Part shown: one piece after another, positions 53,061 to 60,757 of the stretch
How the letters are laid out: every line of letters begins with the position of its first letter
Numbering within the stretch: position 1 is the stretch's first letter
Assembly (NCBI RefSeq): GCF_003290185.1
Contig: NZ_QNFY01000011.1
Span: forward strand, 117,457-181,456
Source: Chryseobacterium lathyri
Lineage (GTDB): Bacteria; Bacteroidota; Bacteroidia; Flavobacteriales; Weeksellaceae
Direction: 5' to 3'
DNA length: 64,000 bases
Translations under genes and position numbers: made by a program
Notes under the pieces: generated by a model
Seen by the model: only the letters and a program-made list of their open reading frames with translations
What the model was told of the DNA's origin: nothing
The model's database searches: none

Positions 53061-54032
53061 TCAATTATTTTTTCTTAAACAGACTGCTCCCCAGGAATAT
53101 CCTACTCCAAAACCGACAAGCATTACATTTTTGGGGTCTCTTGCCGTAAGTGAATTTTTAAAAGCAATAGGAATGGTAGAAGATACGGTATTGCCGTAAT
53201 CCAGCATGTCGATGACGAAATTCTCCTGAGGAATTTTAATTCTTTTTCTTAAGAAATCGAGCATGAATGTATTGGCCTGATGAAATATAAAAGTATCAAT
53301 GTCGCTTTTTTCAAATCCGTTTAATTTTAAATTTTCTTCTACAAGGCCGGGAATGGCTTTTGAAGTGAAATCAAAGATCTTAGGACCATCCATATGAAGA
53401 TAATTATCCCTGTCTTCCGGATCGCCAGTATTTTTATTTCTGACAGCACCATTTTTAACAATCAGGTTTTTGGCACCTTCTCCATCCGTTCCTACGGAAA
53501 ACTTCAGAATTTCATAGTCCCCGTCTTCGGAGATAAGGGTTGCAGCAGCTGCGTCCCCAAAAAGGCTGATATTTCCTTTATCACCTTCATGAATGTGTTT
53601 TGAATAGGTTTCTGCCGTTATCAGAACAACATTCTTCATCATCTTAGAATCAATAAGGGCATTGGCTAGAGATAGTCCGTAAATATATCCTGAACATCCC
53701 TGATTGATGTCTATGGCTCCGCAGGTTGTATTTAAGCCGGCCTGAGCCTGTACAAGGCAGGCTGTTGCGGGAAGGAAATAATCCGGACTCTGCGTGCATA
53801 CGATCAGATAATCTATCGCAGACTTATCAATTTGATGTTCTTCAACAAGTTTATTAAGAGCTTTAACAGCAATATCTGAAGTGAATTCATCCTCTCCGGT
53901 AATATTCCTGTTTCTGATCCCTATTTTTTCAAGAATTTTATCACTTTCCCAGTCAGGAAATTTTTTTGAAATTTCCTCATTGGAAATGACCTTCTCAGGA
54001 ATATATGTTGAAATATGTTTTATAAAAGCCAT
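53061..54032 (-). CDS. 3-oxoacyl-ACP synthase III-like enzyme (KAS III), paralogue 2
   Basis: 323 residues. Catalytic Cys113 (GCSGY), His251 (FHQAN) and Asn281 (GNTVS) are all present. It resembles the KAS III at 16420 over its whole length and lies 10 nt after its own ACP gene and near a GNAT gene. In this unit it could make a short acyl-ACP for N-acylation of the 3-amino sugar made by FdtB, or perform a second elongation step on a hydroxyacyl-ACP. No ketoreductase is encoded in this unit, so the SDR at 17658 may serve both KAS III enzymes. Confidence 0.92.
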   Translation of the reverse strand: MAFIKHISTYIPEKVISNEEISKKFPDWESDKILEKIGIRNRNITGEDEFTSDIAVKALNKLVEEHQIDKSAIDYLIVCTQSPDYFLPATACLVQAQAGLNTTCGAIDINQGCSGYIYGLSLANALIDSKMMKNVVLITAETYSKHIHEGDKGNISLFGDAAAATLISEDGDYEILKFSVGTDGEGAKNLIVKNGAVRNKNTGDPEDRDNYLHMDGPKIFDFTSKAIPGLVEENLKLNGFEKSDIDTFIFHQANTFMLDFLRKRIKIPQENFVIDMLDYGNTVSSTIPIAFKNSLTARDPKNVMLVGFGVGYSWGAVCLRKNN

Positions 54033-54042
54033 TATTTAATAT

Positions 54043-54273
54043 TTACTGTTTTTTCTCAACAATAAAAGAATATAGTTCGTTGATATCTTTGAAGGAGGTA
54101 ATCTGTTCAGGCTCAACATCTACACCATATTCGTCTTCTATCATTACTTTGATCACCATTGCGGTAAGCGAGTCCCAGTAGCTTTCTTGGCTATATGCTG
54201 TTTCAGGTTCTATAACTGTATCTGTATTTTCCAGCTGTGACTGGAAGTTCTTTATAAATTCATTTATTGACAT
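54043..54273 (-). CDS. Acyl carrier protein 3
   Basis: 76 residues, acidic ACP fold. The phosphopantetheine Ser is Ser35 in SYWDSLTAMV. It lies 4 nt after the GNAT gene and 10 nt before KAS III, so the three are one unit. The natural role is to carry the acyl group from the KAS III to the acyltransferase. It differs in sequence from ACP 1 and ACP 2, consistent with dedicated partners. Confidence 0.9.
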   Translation of the reverse strand: MSINEFIKNFQSQLENTDTVIEPETAYSQESYWDSLTAMVIKVMIEDEYGVDVEPEQITSFKDINELYSFIVEKKQ

Positions 54274-54277
54274 AAGT

Positions 54278-54805
54278 TTATATTTTAAATTTTTTCAGAA
54301 TATCTGGAAGTATTGTATTAAAGGTGTCTCTTTTTAATAAATAATAATTATTTTCATCGTCGCTTCTTATCAGCTCCGGCTGAAAGAGTTTGTGATAGCT
54401 GTTGACTGAAGCATTTTGTTTTCTTACTTCAAATTGCAAGATGTCAAAATTTAATTCGTTCAGCACAAAGTCTTTCACCGCAATATCTACTTTTATTGAA
54501 TTTTTGATGTTGGAATAGTCCGGTTTGGAAACCCAGCTGCCAATTTCGGGAAGTCCGGAATCTATTTTATAAACCCTGTAGGTTGCATAATCTTCATTGT
54601 TTTCATCAACTGCAATAAAATAAAACTCTTTTTTCTGCTGTTCCCGTTTTTTATAATCCGAGATCCATTGTTTCTGAGCTTCTACATCCTGAGAAGTTTT
54701 TGAGATAAATCTGGATTTTTTTTCATTATTCCTGATGGATACTATAAATGAAGCATCATCAGCTTCAACAAATCTTAGTTTAATTCCTTTATATTCAATT
54801 ACCAT
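54278..54805 (-). CDS. GNAT-family N-acyltransferase, probable amino-sugar acylase
   Basis: 175 residues. GNAT (RimJ/RimL-like) fold with an N-terminal KLRFVEADDASFIVSIRN, a central IGSWV segment near 90 and the C-terminal ILQFEVRKQNASVNSYHKLF (QNASVNSYHKL fits the acyl-CoA binding region). GNAT enzymes in dTDP-amino-sugar operons acylate the exocyclic amine. The next gene downstream is an ACP, so the donor may be acyl-ACP and not acetyl-CoA. It lies 53 nt after FdtA. The substrate is inferred from the neighbours only. Confidence 0.75.
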   Translation of the reverse strand: MVIEYKGIKLRFVEADDASFIVSIRNNEKKSRFISKTSQDVEAQKQWISDYKKREQQKKEFYFIAVDENNEDYATYRVYKIDSGLPEIGSWVSKPDYSNIKNSIKVDIAVKDFVLNELNFDILQFEVRKQNASVNSYHKLFQPELIRSDDENNYYLLKRDTFNTILPDILKKFKI

Positions 54806-54858
54806 CGTATGTTATTTATATTTAGTACCGCCACCATCCAGGTGAAGTGTAGGATAGC

Positions 54859-55272
54859 TTATTTCTTCTTCGCTGCTTCCTTAAAGCTTTCATAGTCCCT
54901 GAAGTAATCTTCTTCGTCATATACTTCCGAAGCCAAACACAACAGAACTGCATTATGGGAAAACTGAATATCTCGCCATACCAGTTTGGGGATATATAAA
55001 CCTTTTGTAGGGTGGTCTAAAGTAAAAGTTTCCTTATGGCCATCTTTATCCTCAGTATTAAAGATGATGGTTCCTGAAACAGCAAATATGAACTGCTGCA
55101 GTGCCTTATGGGCATGTCCTCCCCTTGTTACATCATGAGGCGTATAATATGTCCAGTAGACACGTTTTATCTCAAAAGGAACATTTTTCTGAGTCTCTGC
55201 TATAGTAATATAACCCAAATGGGATGATCCTATTTTATCGAATGTAATAATTTGCGGTTTATTGTATTCCAT
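54859..55272 (-). CDS. fdtA: dTDP-4-keto-6-deoxyglucose 3,4-ketoisomerase (FdtA/QdtA/WxcM-like)
   Basis: 137 residues, small cupin. The motif TRGGHAHKALQQ (His53, His55) and ETFTLDHPTKGLYIPKLVWRDIQFS near 80-104 are those of FdtA/QdtA. These enzymes move the keto group of dTDP-4-keto-6-deoxyglucose to C3. Together with FdtB and the GNAT this gives a dTDP-3-acylamino-3,6-dideoxyhexose. It has its own -7-like element at 55300 and lies downstream of the terminator at 55421. Confidence 0.88.
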   Translation of the reverse strand: MEYNKPQIITFDKIGSSHLGYITIAETQKNVPFEIKRVYWTYYTPHDVTRGGHAHKALQQFIFAVSGTIIFNTEDKDGHKETFTLDHPTKGLYIPKLVWRDIQFSHNAVLLCLASEVYDEEDYFRDYESFKEAAKKK

Positions 55273-55299
55273 TAATGTTATAAAAATTCTTTAAGCCCT

Positions 55300-55307
55300 C
55301 AAAGTTA
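55300..55307 (-). promoter_or_regulatory. Putative -7 element for the fdtA unit
   Basis: Minus strand TAACTTTG fits TAnnTTTG, 28 nt before the fdtA ATG and after the terminator at 55421. It supports the fdtA-GNAT-ACP-KAS III-fdtB unit as a separate transcript. Confidence 0.45.
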
Positions 55308-55420
55308 ATTATAAAATTACTATCGGAGTACAGCCTGTTAATATTATGTAATTATGTATGAAAATTTACATCAAATAAGTCTTTCGGATTAAAGAAAATA
55401 TAAGATTTTTTACATTAAAA

Positions 55421-55446
55421 AACTATCGGCTATAAAGCCAATAGTT
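55421..55446 (-). terminator. Terminator after rmlA, twin of the one at 51808
   Basis: On the minus strand AACTATTGGC and GCCGATAGTT (one unpaired or wobble base) form a stem around a 6-nt TTTATA loop, followed by TTTTAATG. Nearly the same sequence as the hairpin at 51808. Confidence 0.8.
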
Positions 55447-55472
55447 GTTATGAAGTTCAGAATATGATAATG

Positions 55473-56336
<864 letters not shown>

Positions 56337-56348
56337 CTTTTGTGTGTG

Positions 56349-57428
56349 TTAATTATATTGATTTTCGTAGTATTTCTGATAATCGCCACTGGTAACATTT
56401 TCCAACCATTCTTTATTTTCAAGATACCAATCGATAGTTTTTGAAAGTCCTTCCTCAAAAGTCACAGATGGTTTCCAGCCTAGATCTTTATTAAGTTTAG
56501 TCGCATCAATAGCATAACGCTTATCGTGTCCCGGTCTGTCTTTTACGAAAGTGATTAATTTTTCAGAATGACCTTCCGGTTTTCCTAACTTCGAATCCAT
56601 TTGCTTGATCAATTCTTTCACCAAATCAATATTCTGCCACTCGTTGAACCCTCCAATATTATAAGTTTCACCGGTCTTAGCTTCATTAAAAATCTGGTGA
56701 ATACCTTTTGCATGATCGATTACAAATAGCCAGTCTCTTGTATATTTTCCGTCACCATAAATTGGTAATGGTCTTTCATTAATAATGTTTGAAATGCACA
56801 GAGGAATTAATTTTTCAGGAAAATGATTCGGGCCATAATTGTTGGAACAGTTGGATATGATGAATGGCATTCCGTAAGTATTTCCATAAGCTCTTACCAG
56901 GTGGTCAGACGCTGCTTTTGAAGCTGAATACGGAGATTGTGGATCATAAGCTGTAGTTTCCAAAAAGAATCCTGTTTCGCCAAGACTTCCGTATACTTCG
57001 TCCGTAGAAACATGATAAAATAAATTATTTCTTTTCTCATCAGGAAATCTGCCATGCGTGTGATCCGGATTTAGGGTCCAGAACTCCTTACACAGATTAA
57101 GAAGATTGGCAGTTCCGTTCACATTGGTATTAATAAATGCCATTGGGTCTGTAATACTTCTGTCTACGTGGCTTTCTGCCGCTAGATGCACTACGGCGTC
57201 AGGGTTGTATTTTTCGAATACTTTTCTTAATTCTTCAGGTTTTGTAATGTCTGCCTTTTCGAAAACGTAATTAGGCTCGTTTTCAATGTCCTTAAGGTTT
57301 TCCAGGTTTCCGGCGTAAGTAAGGGCATCAAGATTAATGATCGTTGTTTCCGGATTATTTTTTACGAACTCTCTTACAACGTGAGAGCCTATAAATCCGG
57401 CTCCTCCGGTAATAATTATATTTTTCAT
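56349..57428 (-). CDS. rmlB: dTDP-glucose 4,6-dehydratase
   Basis: 359 residues, extended SDR. NAD loop GGAGFIGSHV (8-17), STDEVYGS (141-148) with the TDE triplet of RmlB, and YSASK (167-171, Tyr167/Lys171). Converts dTDP-glucose to dTDP-4-keto-6-deoxyglucose. No RmlC or RmlD follows, so the product is probably used by FdtA and WecE instead of going to rhamnose. It abuts ugd with no gap. Confidence 0.95.
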   Translation of the reverse strand: MKNIIITGGAGFIGSHVVREFVKNNPETTIINLDALTYAGNLENLKDIENEPNYVFEKADITKPEELRKVFEKYNPDAVVHLAAESHVDRSITDPMAFINTNVNGTANLLNLCKEFWTLNPDHTHGRFPDEKRNNLFYHVSTDEVYGSLGETGFFLETTAYDPQSPYSASKAASDHLVRAYGNTYGMPFIISNCSNNYGPNHFPEKLIPLCISNIINERPLPIYGDGKYTRDWLFVIDHAKGIHQIFNEAKTGETYNIGGFNEWQNIDLVKELIKQMDSKLGKPEGHSEKLITFVKDRPGHDKRYAIDATKLNKDLGWKPSVTFEEGLSKTIDWYLENKEWLENVTSGDYQKYYENQYN

Positions 57429-58745
57429 CTATTTATTTTCTATGGTCTTTCTTCCTATACTCTTATAATGAAACCCATTCTGTTGTGGGATTTCTAACGG
57501 ATACATATTTCTTCCGTCAAAAATGACTTTGTTTTTCATTTTCTTAGCCATCAGTTCAAAATTCGGATTTTTAAACTCAGGCCATTCCGTAGCTATGAAT
57601 AAAGCATCTGCATCTTCAAGAGCATCATACATTCCCTTCGCATAATGTATCTTATCACCAAGAAGTCTCTTTACATTACTTTCTGCTACCGCATCATACG
57701 CAGCAATTTCTGCGCCTTTCTCTAATAAAAGAGCGATATTGTCCAAAGAAGATGCTTCACGGATATCATCTGTGTTAGCCTTAAATGCCAGACCCCACAT
57801 GGCAATTTTCTTTCCGCTGATATTTCCTCCGAAGTATTTCTCAATCTCTGAAACCAGAATTACTTTTTGTGAAGTATTTACTTTTTCAGTAGCCTCAAGG
57901 ATCTGGAAATTGAAATCCTCCTGTATTCCGGATTTGATAAGGGCTTTTACATCTTTAGGGAAACAGCTTCCGCCATATCCGATACCTGGAAATAAAAAAC
58001 GGTGTCCTATTCTGTCATCACTTCCCATCCCAAGTCTCACTTTATCTACATCAGCGCCTACTTTCTCACAGTAATTGGCAATTTCATTCATAAAAGTGAT
58101 TTTTACGGCAAGGAATGAGTTGGCGGCATATTTCGTAAGCTCCGATGATTTTTCATCCATAAAGATGATCGGAATTCCTGTATTGGTAAATGGCTGATAA
58201 ATCTGAGCCATAATATTTTTTGCTTTTTCAGAGCTGGCACCCACAACGACCCTTGAAGGATTCATGGAATCTTCCACGGCAAACCCTTCTCTTAAAAATT
58301 CGGGATTGGAAACTACATCAAAAGGGATGTTCGTTTTAGAAGCAATTACTTCTCTTACTTTATCCGCGGTTCCTACGGGAACAGTACTTTTATTTACAAT
58401 GACCTTATATTCTGTCATCATTTCTCCAATATTATTGGCAACCTGGATGACATATGAAAGATCTGCAGAGCCGTCTTCTCCCGGTGGTGTTGGCAGTGCG
58501 AGGTATATGACTTCGCTTTTGTCTAAAGCTTCTTTAAGATTGGTGGTGAAAAATAATCTTTCGGATTGAATGTTTCTAAGAAACATCTCTTCAAGGTTCG
58601 GCTCATAGATGGGAACAATGCCGTTTTTCATACCTTCTACTTTCTTTTCATCAATATCAACACAGTATACTGAATTGCCAAGTTCTGCCAGGGTAGTACC
58701 TGTAACCAGCCCTACATAACCTGTTCCTACAATTGTTATATTCAA
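57429..58745 (-). CDS. ugd: UDP-glucose 6-dehydrogenase
   Basis: 438 residues. N-terminal Rossmann loop GTGYVGLVTG (7-16), LPTPPGEDGSADLSYV near 84-99, NPEFLREG near 147-154 and the catalytic Cys261 in GYGGSCFPKD match Ugd/TuaD. It oxidises UDP-glucose twice to UDP-glucuronate, the probable substrate for glycosyltransferases and AsnB-like amidation in the cluster. First gene of the minus-strand rml unit, with a -7-like element 25 nt upstream. UDP-N-acetyl-sugar dehydrogenase activity is less likely given the motifs. Confidence 0.92.
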   Translation of the reverse strand: MNITIVGTGYVGLVTGTTLAELGNSVYCVDIDEKKVEGMKNGIVPIYEPNLEEMFLRNIQSERLFFTTNLKEALDKSEVIYLALPTPPGEDGSADLSYVIQVANNIGEMMTEYKVIVNKSTVPVGTADKVREVIASKTNIPFDVVSNPEFLREGFAVEDSMNPSRVVVGASSEKAKNIMAQIYQPFTNTGIPIIFMDEKSSELTKYAANSFLAVKITFMNEIANYCEKVGADVDKVRLGMGSDDRIGHRFLFPGIGYGGSCFPKDVKALIKSGIQEDFNFQILEATEKVNTSQKVILVSEIEKYFGGNISGKKIAMWGLAFKANTDDIREASSLDNIALLLEKGAEIAAYDAVAESNVKRLLGDKIHYAKGMYDALEDADALFIATEWPEFKNPNFELMAKKMKNKVIFDGRNMYPLEIPQQNGFHYKSIGRKTIENK

Positions 58746-58769
58746 AATGTATGTTTTTAAATTTCAGGA

Positions 58770-58777
58770 CAAAAATA
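58770..58777 (-). promoter_or_regulatory. Putative -7 element for ugd-rmlB-rmlA
   Basis: Minus strand TATTTTTG fits TAnnTTTG, 25 nt before the ugd ATG. It lies in the divergent gap to rimP. Confidence 0.5.
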
Positions 58778-58854
58778 ATAAAAATACTTTCACCTGCCTG
58801 TTTAATTTACCTTAATCGAAATTTTAAGGTATTTACTTGATAATTAAGTAGATT

Positions 58855-58884
58855 TTGCTTTTTTAGAAAAAATGCGTATATTTG
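58855..58884 (+). promoter_or_regulatory. Promoter of rimP-nusA-infB (TTG-19-TATATTTG)
   Basis: TTG at 58855-58857 and TATATTTG at 58877-58884 are separated by exactly 19 nt, the Bacteroidota sigma-A consensus. This is the best promoter in the window. Confidence 0.8.
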
Positions 58885-58908
58885 CAGTGGATTTACAGGA
58901 AAAATGGG

Positions 58909-58933
58909 AAGGCTTCGGAAGAAAGCCTTTTTT
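58909..58933 (+). promoter_or_regulatory. Attenuator-like hairpin in the rimP leader
   Basis: AAGGCTT (58909-58915) pairs with AAGCCTT (58923-58929) around a 7-nt loop, followed by TTTTTT. It lies between the promoter and the rimP start, where NusA could sense and regulate its own operon. Confidence 0.6.
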
Positions 58934-58961
58934 CGTACTGGTAAATCAAGATAATTAATGT

Positions 58962-59429
58962 ATGGAGTTTAGAAAAAGAATTGAAGAATTATTAAATGAA
59001 TTCCTTGAGACCAGAAAGGATTTATTTCTTGTTGATCTGAAATTTTCTGCAGGAGATGATATTACTGTGATCTTGGATGGTGATAATGGGGTGACTCTTC
59101 AGGACTGCCTTGATGCAAGCCGTGCGATAGAGTTTAATATGGATCGTGAGGAACATGATTTCAGCCTTCAGGTAATGTCTGCGGGACTCAGTGAGCCGCT
59201 CGCCGCTCCGAGACAGTTCAGGAAAAATATCGGAAGAGAAATAGAAGTATTGCTGAATGATTCTTCCAAAATTGAAGGTGAGCTGGCAAAAGTGGATGAG
59301 GAAAAGATTACACTTATTTTACGCTACCGAAAACCGAAAGAAGTCGGAAAAGGGAAAGTGGATGTGGAGGAGGAAAAAGAAATTCCTTACTCTGAGATAA
59401 AAAAAGCGTTAGTAATAATTAAATTTTAA
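58962..59429 (+). CDS. rimP: Ribosome maturation factor RimP
   Basis: 155 residues. The N-terminal domain includes DLKFSAGDDITVILDGDNGVTLQDC near 24-48 and the SAGLSEPLAAPRQFRKNIGRE segment (SAGLxxPL near 83-90) is diagnostic. RimP binds the 30S subunit and helps assembly of its head. First gene of rimP-nusA-infB, as in many bacteria. Typical length and sequence. Confidence 0.95.
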   Translation: MEFRKRIEELLNEFLETRKDLFLVDLKFSAGDDITVILDGDNGVTLQDCLDASRAIEFNMDREEHDFSLQVMSAGLSEPLAAPRQFRKNIGREIEVLLNDSSKIEGELAKVDEEKITLILRYRKPKEVGKGKVDVEEEKEIPYSEIKKALVIIKF

Positions 59430-59444
59430 AAGAAAAAAAAATAA

Positions 59445-60680
59445 ATGGATAATATAGCGTTGATTGAATCCTTTGGTGATTTTAAAGACGAAAAAGGGAT
59501 CAGTAAGATTGATCTTATGGCAATTATTGAAGATTCACTGAAGACCCTTTTGAGAAAAAGATTTGATTCAGATGATCATTTTGATGTAATTGTGAACCCT
59601 GATAAAGGAGATTTTCAGATATTTTTAAATAAAACGATTGTAGAGGACGAAATGTCTGAAGATGACGATCTGGAAATTGAGCTTTCTGAAGCTAAGAAGA
59701 TTGACCCTACTTTTGAAGTAGGTGAAGATTTTACAATGGAAATCCCTGTTGCCCAACTGGGTAGAAGAAATATTCTTACCTTAAAGCAGATCCTGGCCAC
59801 AAAACTTCAGGAACATAATAATGCAATGCTTTATGAGCAGTTCAGAGATAAAATTGGGGAAATTGTTATTGGGGAGATTCACCACATCCGTCACAAACAT
59901 GTGATCTTATTGGATGATGAGGAGAACGAATTCATTTTGCCAAAAGAAAATCAGATTCCATCCGACTTCTTTAAAAAAGGCGAAAATATCAGAGCTATTG
60001 TTGAGACAGTAGATTTTAAAGGTTCAAAACCACAGATTATTATTTCCAGAACTGCACCTAAATTCCTAGAGAAATTACTGGAGCTGGAAATTCCTGAAAT
60101 CCAGGACGGAACAATCATGCTTAAGAAAGTAGTAAGAATTCCTGGTGAGAAGGCAAAGATTGCAGTAGATGCTTATGATGACAGAATAGATCCTGTAGGT
60201 GCTTGTGTGGGAGTGAAAGGATCCAGAATTCATGGGGTTGTAAGAGAGTTGAGAAATGAAAACATCGACGTGATTCAGTGGTCTAAAAACCCTGAAATCA
60301 TGGTGAAAAGAGCTTTAGGAAATGTTACCATCAACAAAATTGATATCAACGAGGATGCAAACTATGCACTGGTTTATACTCCGGTTGAAGAGATTTCCAA
60401 AGTGATCGGAAAACAAGGACAGAATATCAGACTGGCTTCTTGGTTATCCGGATATGAAATAGATGTTTATAGAGAATCCAGCGAGGATGACGATGTTGAT
60501 TTGAGAGAATTTAATGACGATATTGAGCAGTGGATTTTAGATGAATTTAAGAAAGTAGGTCTTACTACTGCGAAATCAGTATTGGATAAGGATACCGAAA
60601 GCCTTCTGAATATGGTAGATCTTGAAGAAGAAACCATCGAAGATGTAAAACGTATTCTGAGAGAAGAATTTGAAGATTAA
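59445..60680 (+). CDS. nusA: Transcription termination/antitermination protein NusA
   Basis: 411 residues, the short NusA type without C-terminal acidic repeats. N-terminal domain (about 1-125), S1 domain near 130-200 (EIHHIRHKHVILLDDEENEF), KH1 near 225-290 (DPVGACVGVKGSRI) and KH2 near 300-350 (KVIGKQGQNIRLASWL). Binds RNA polymerase and affects pausing and termination. It lies 15 nt after rimP and before infB. Confidence 0.95.
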   Translation: MDNIALIESFGDFKDEKGISKIDLMAIIEDSLKTLLRKRFDSDDHFDVIVNPDKGDFQIFLNKTIVEDEMSEDDDLEIELSEAKKIDPTFEVGEDFTMEIPVAQLGRRNILTLKQILATKLQEHNNAMLYEQFRDKIGEIVIGEIHHIRHKHVILLDDEENEFILPKENQIPSDFFKKGENIRAIVETVDFKGSKPQIIISRTAPKFLEKLLELEIPEIQDGTIMLKKVVRIPGEKAKIAVDAYDDRIDPVGACVGVKGSRIHGVVRELRNENIDVIQWSKNPEIMVKRALGNVTINKIDINEDANYALVYTPVEEISKVIGKQGQNIRLASWLSGYEIDVYRESSEDDDVDLREFNDDIEQWILDEFKKVGLTTAKSVLDKDTESLLNMVDLEEETIEDVKRILREEFED

Positions 60681-60757
60681 GATTTTAATGAATTTTAATA
60701 AACAGTAAAAAAGAATACTTTAATTTTAAGAATTAAAAAAAATAGTAAATAATATAG

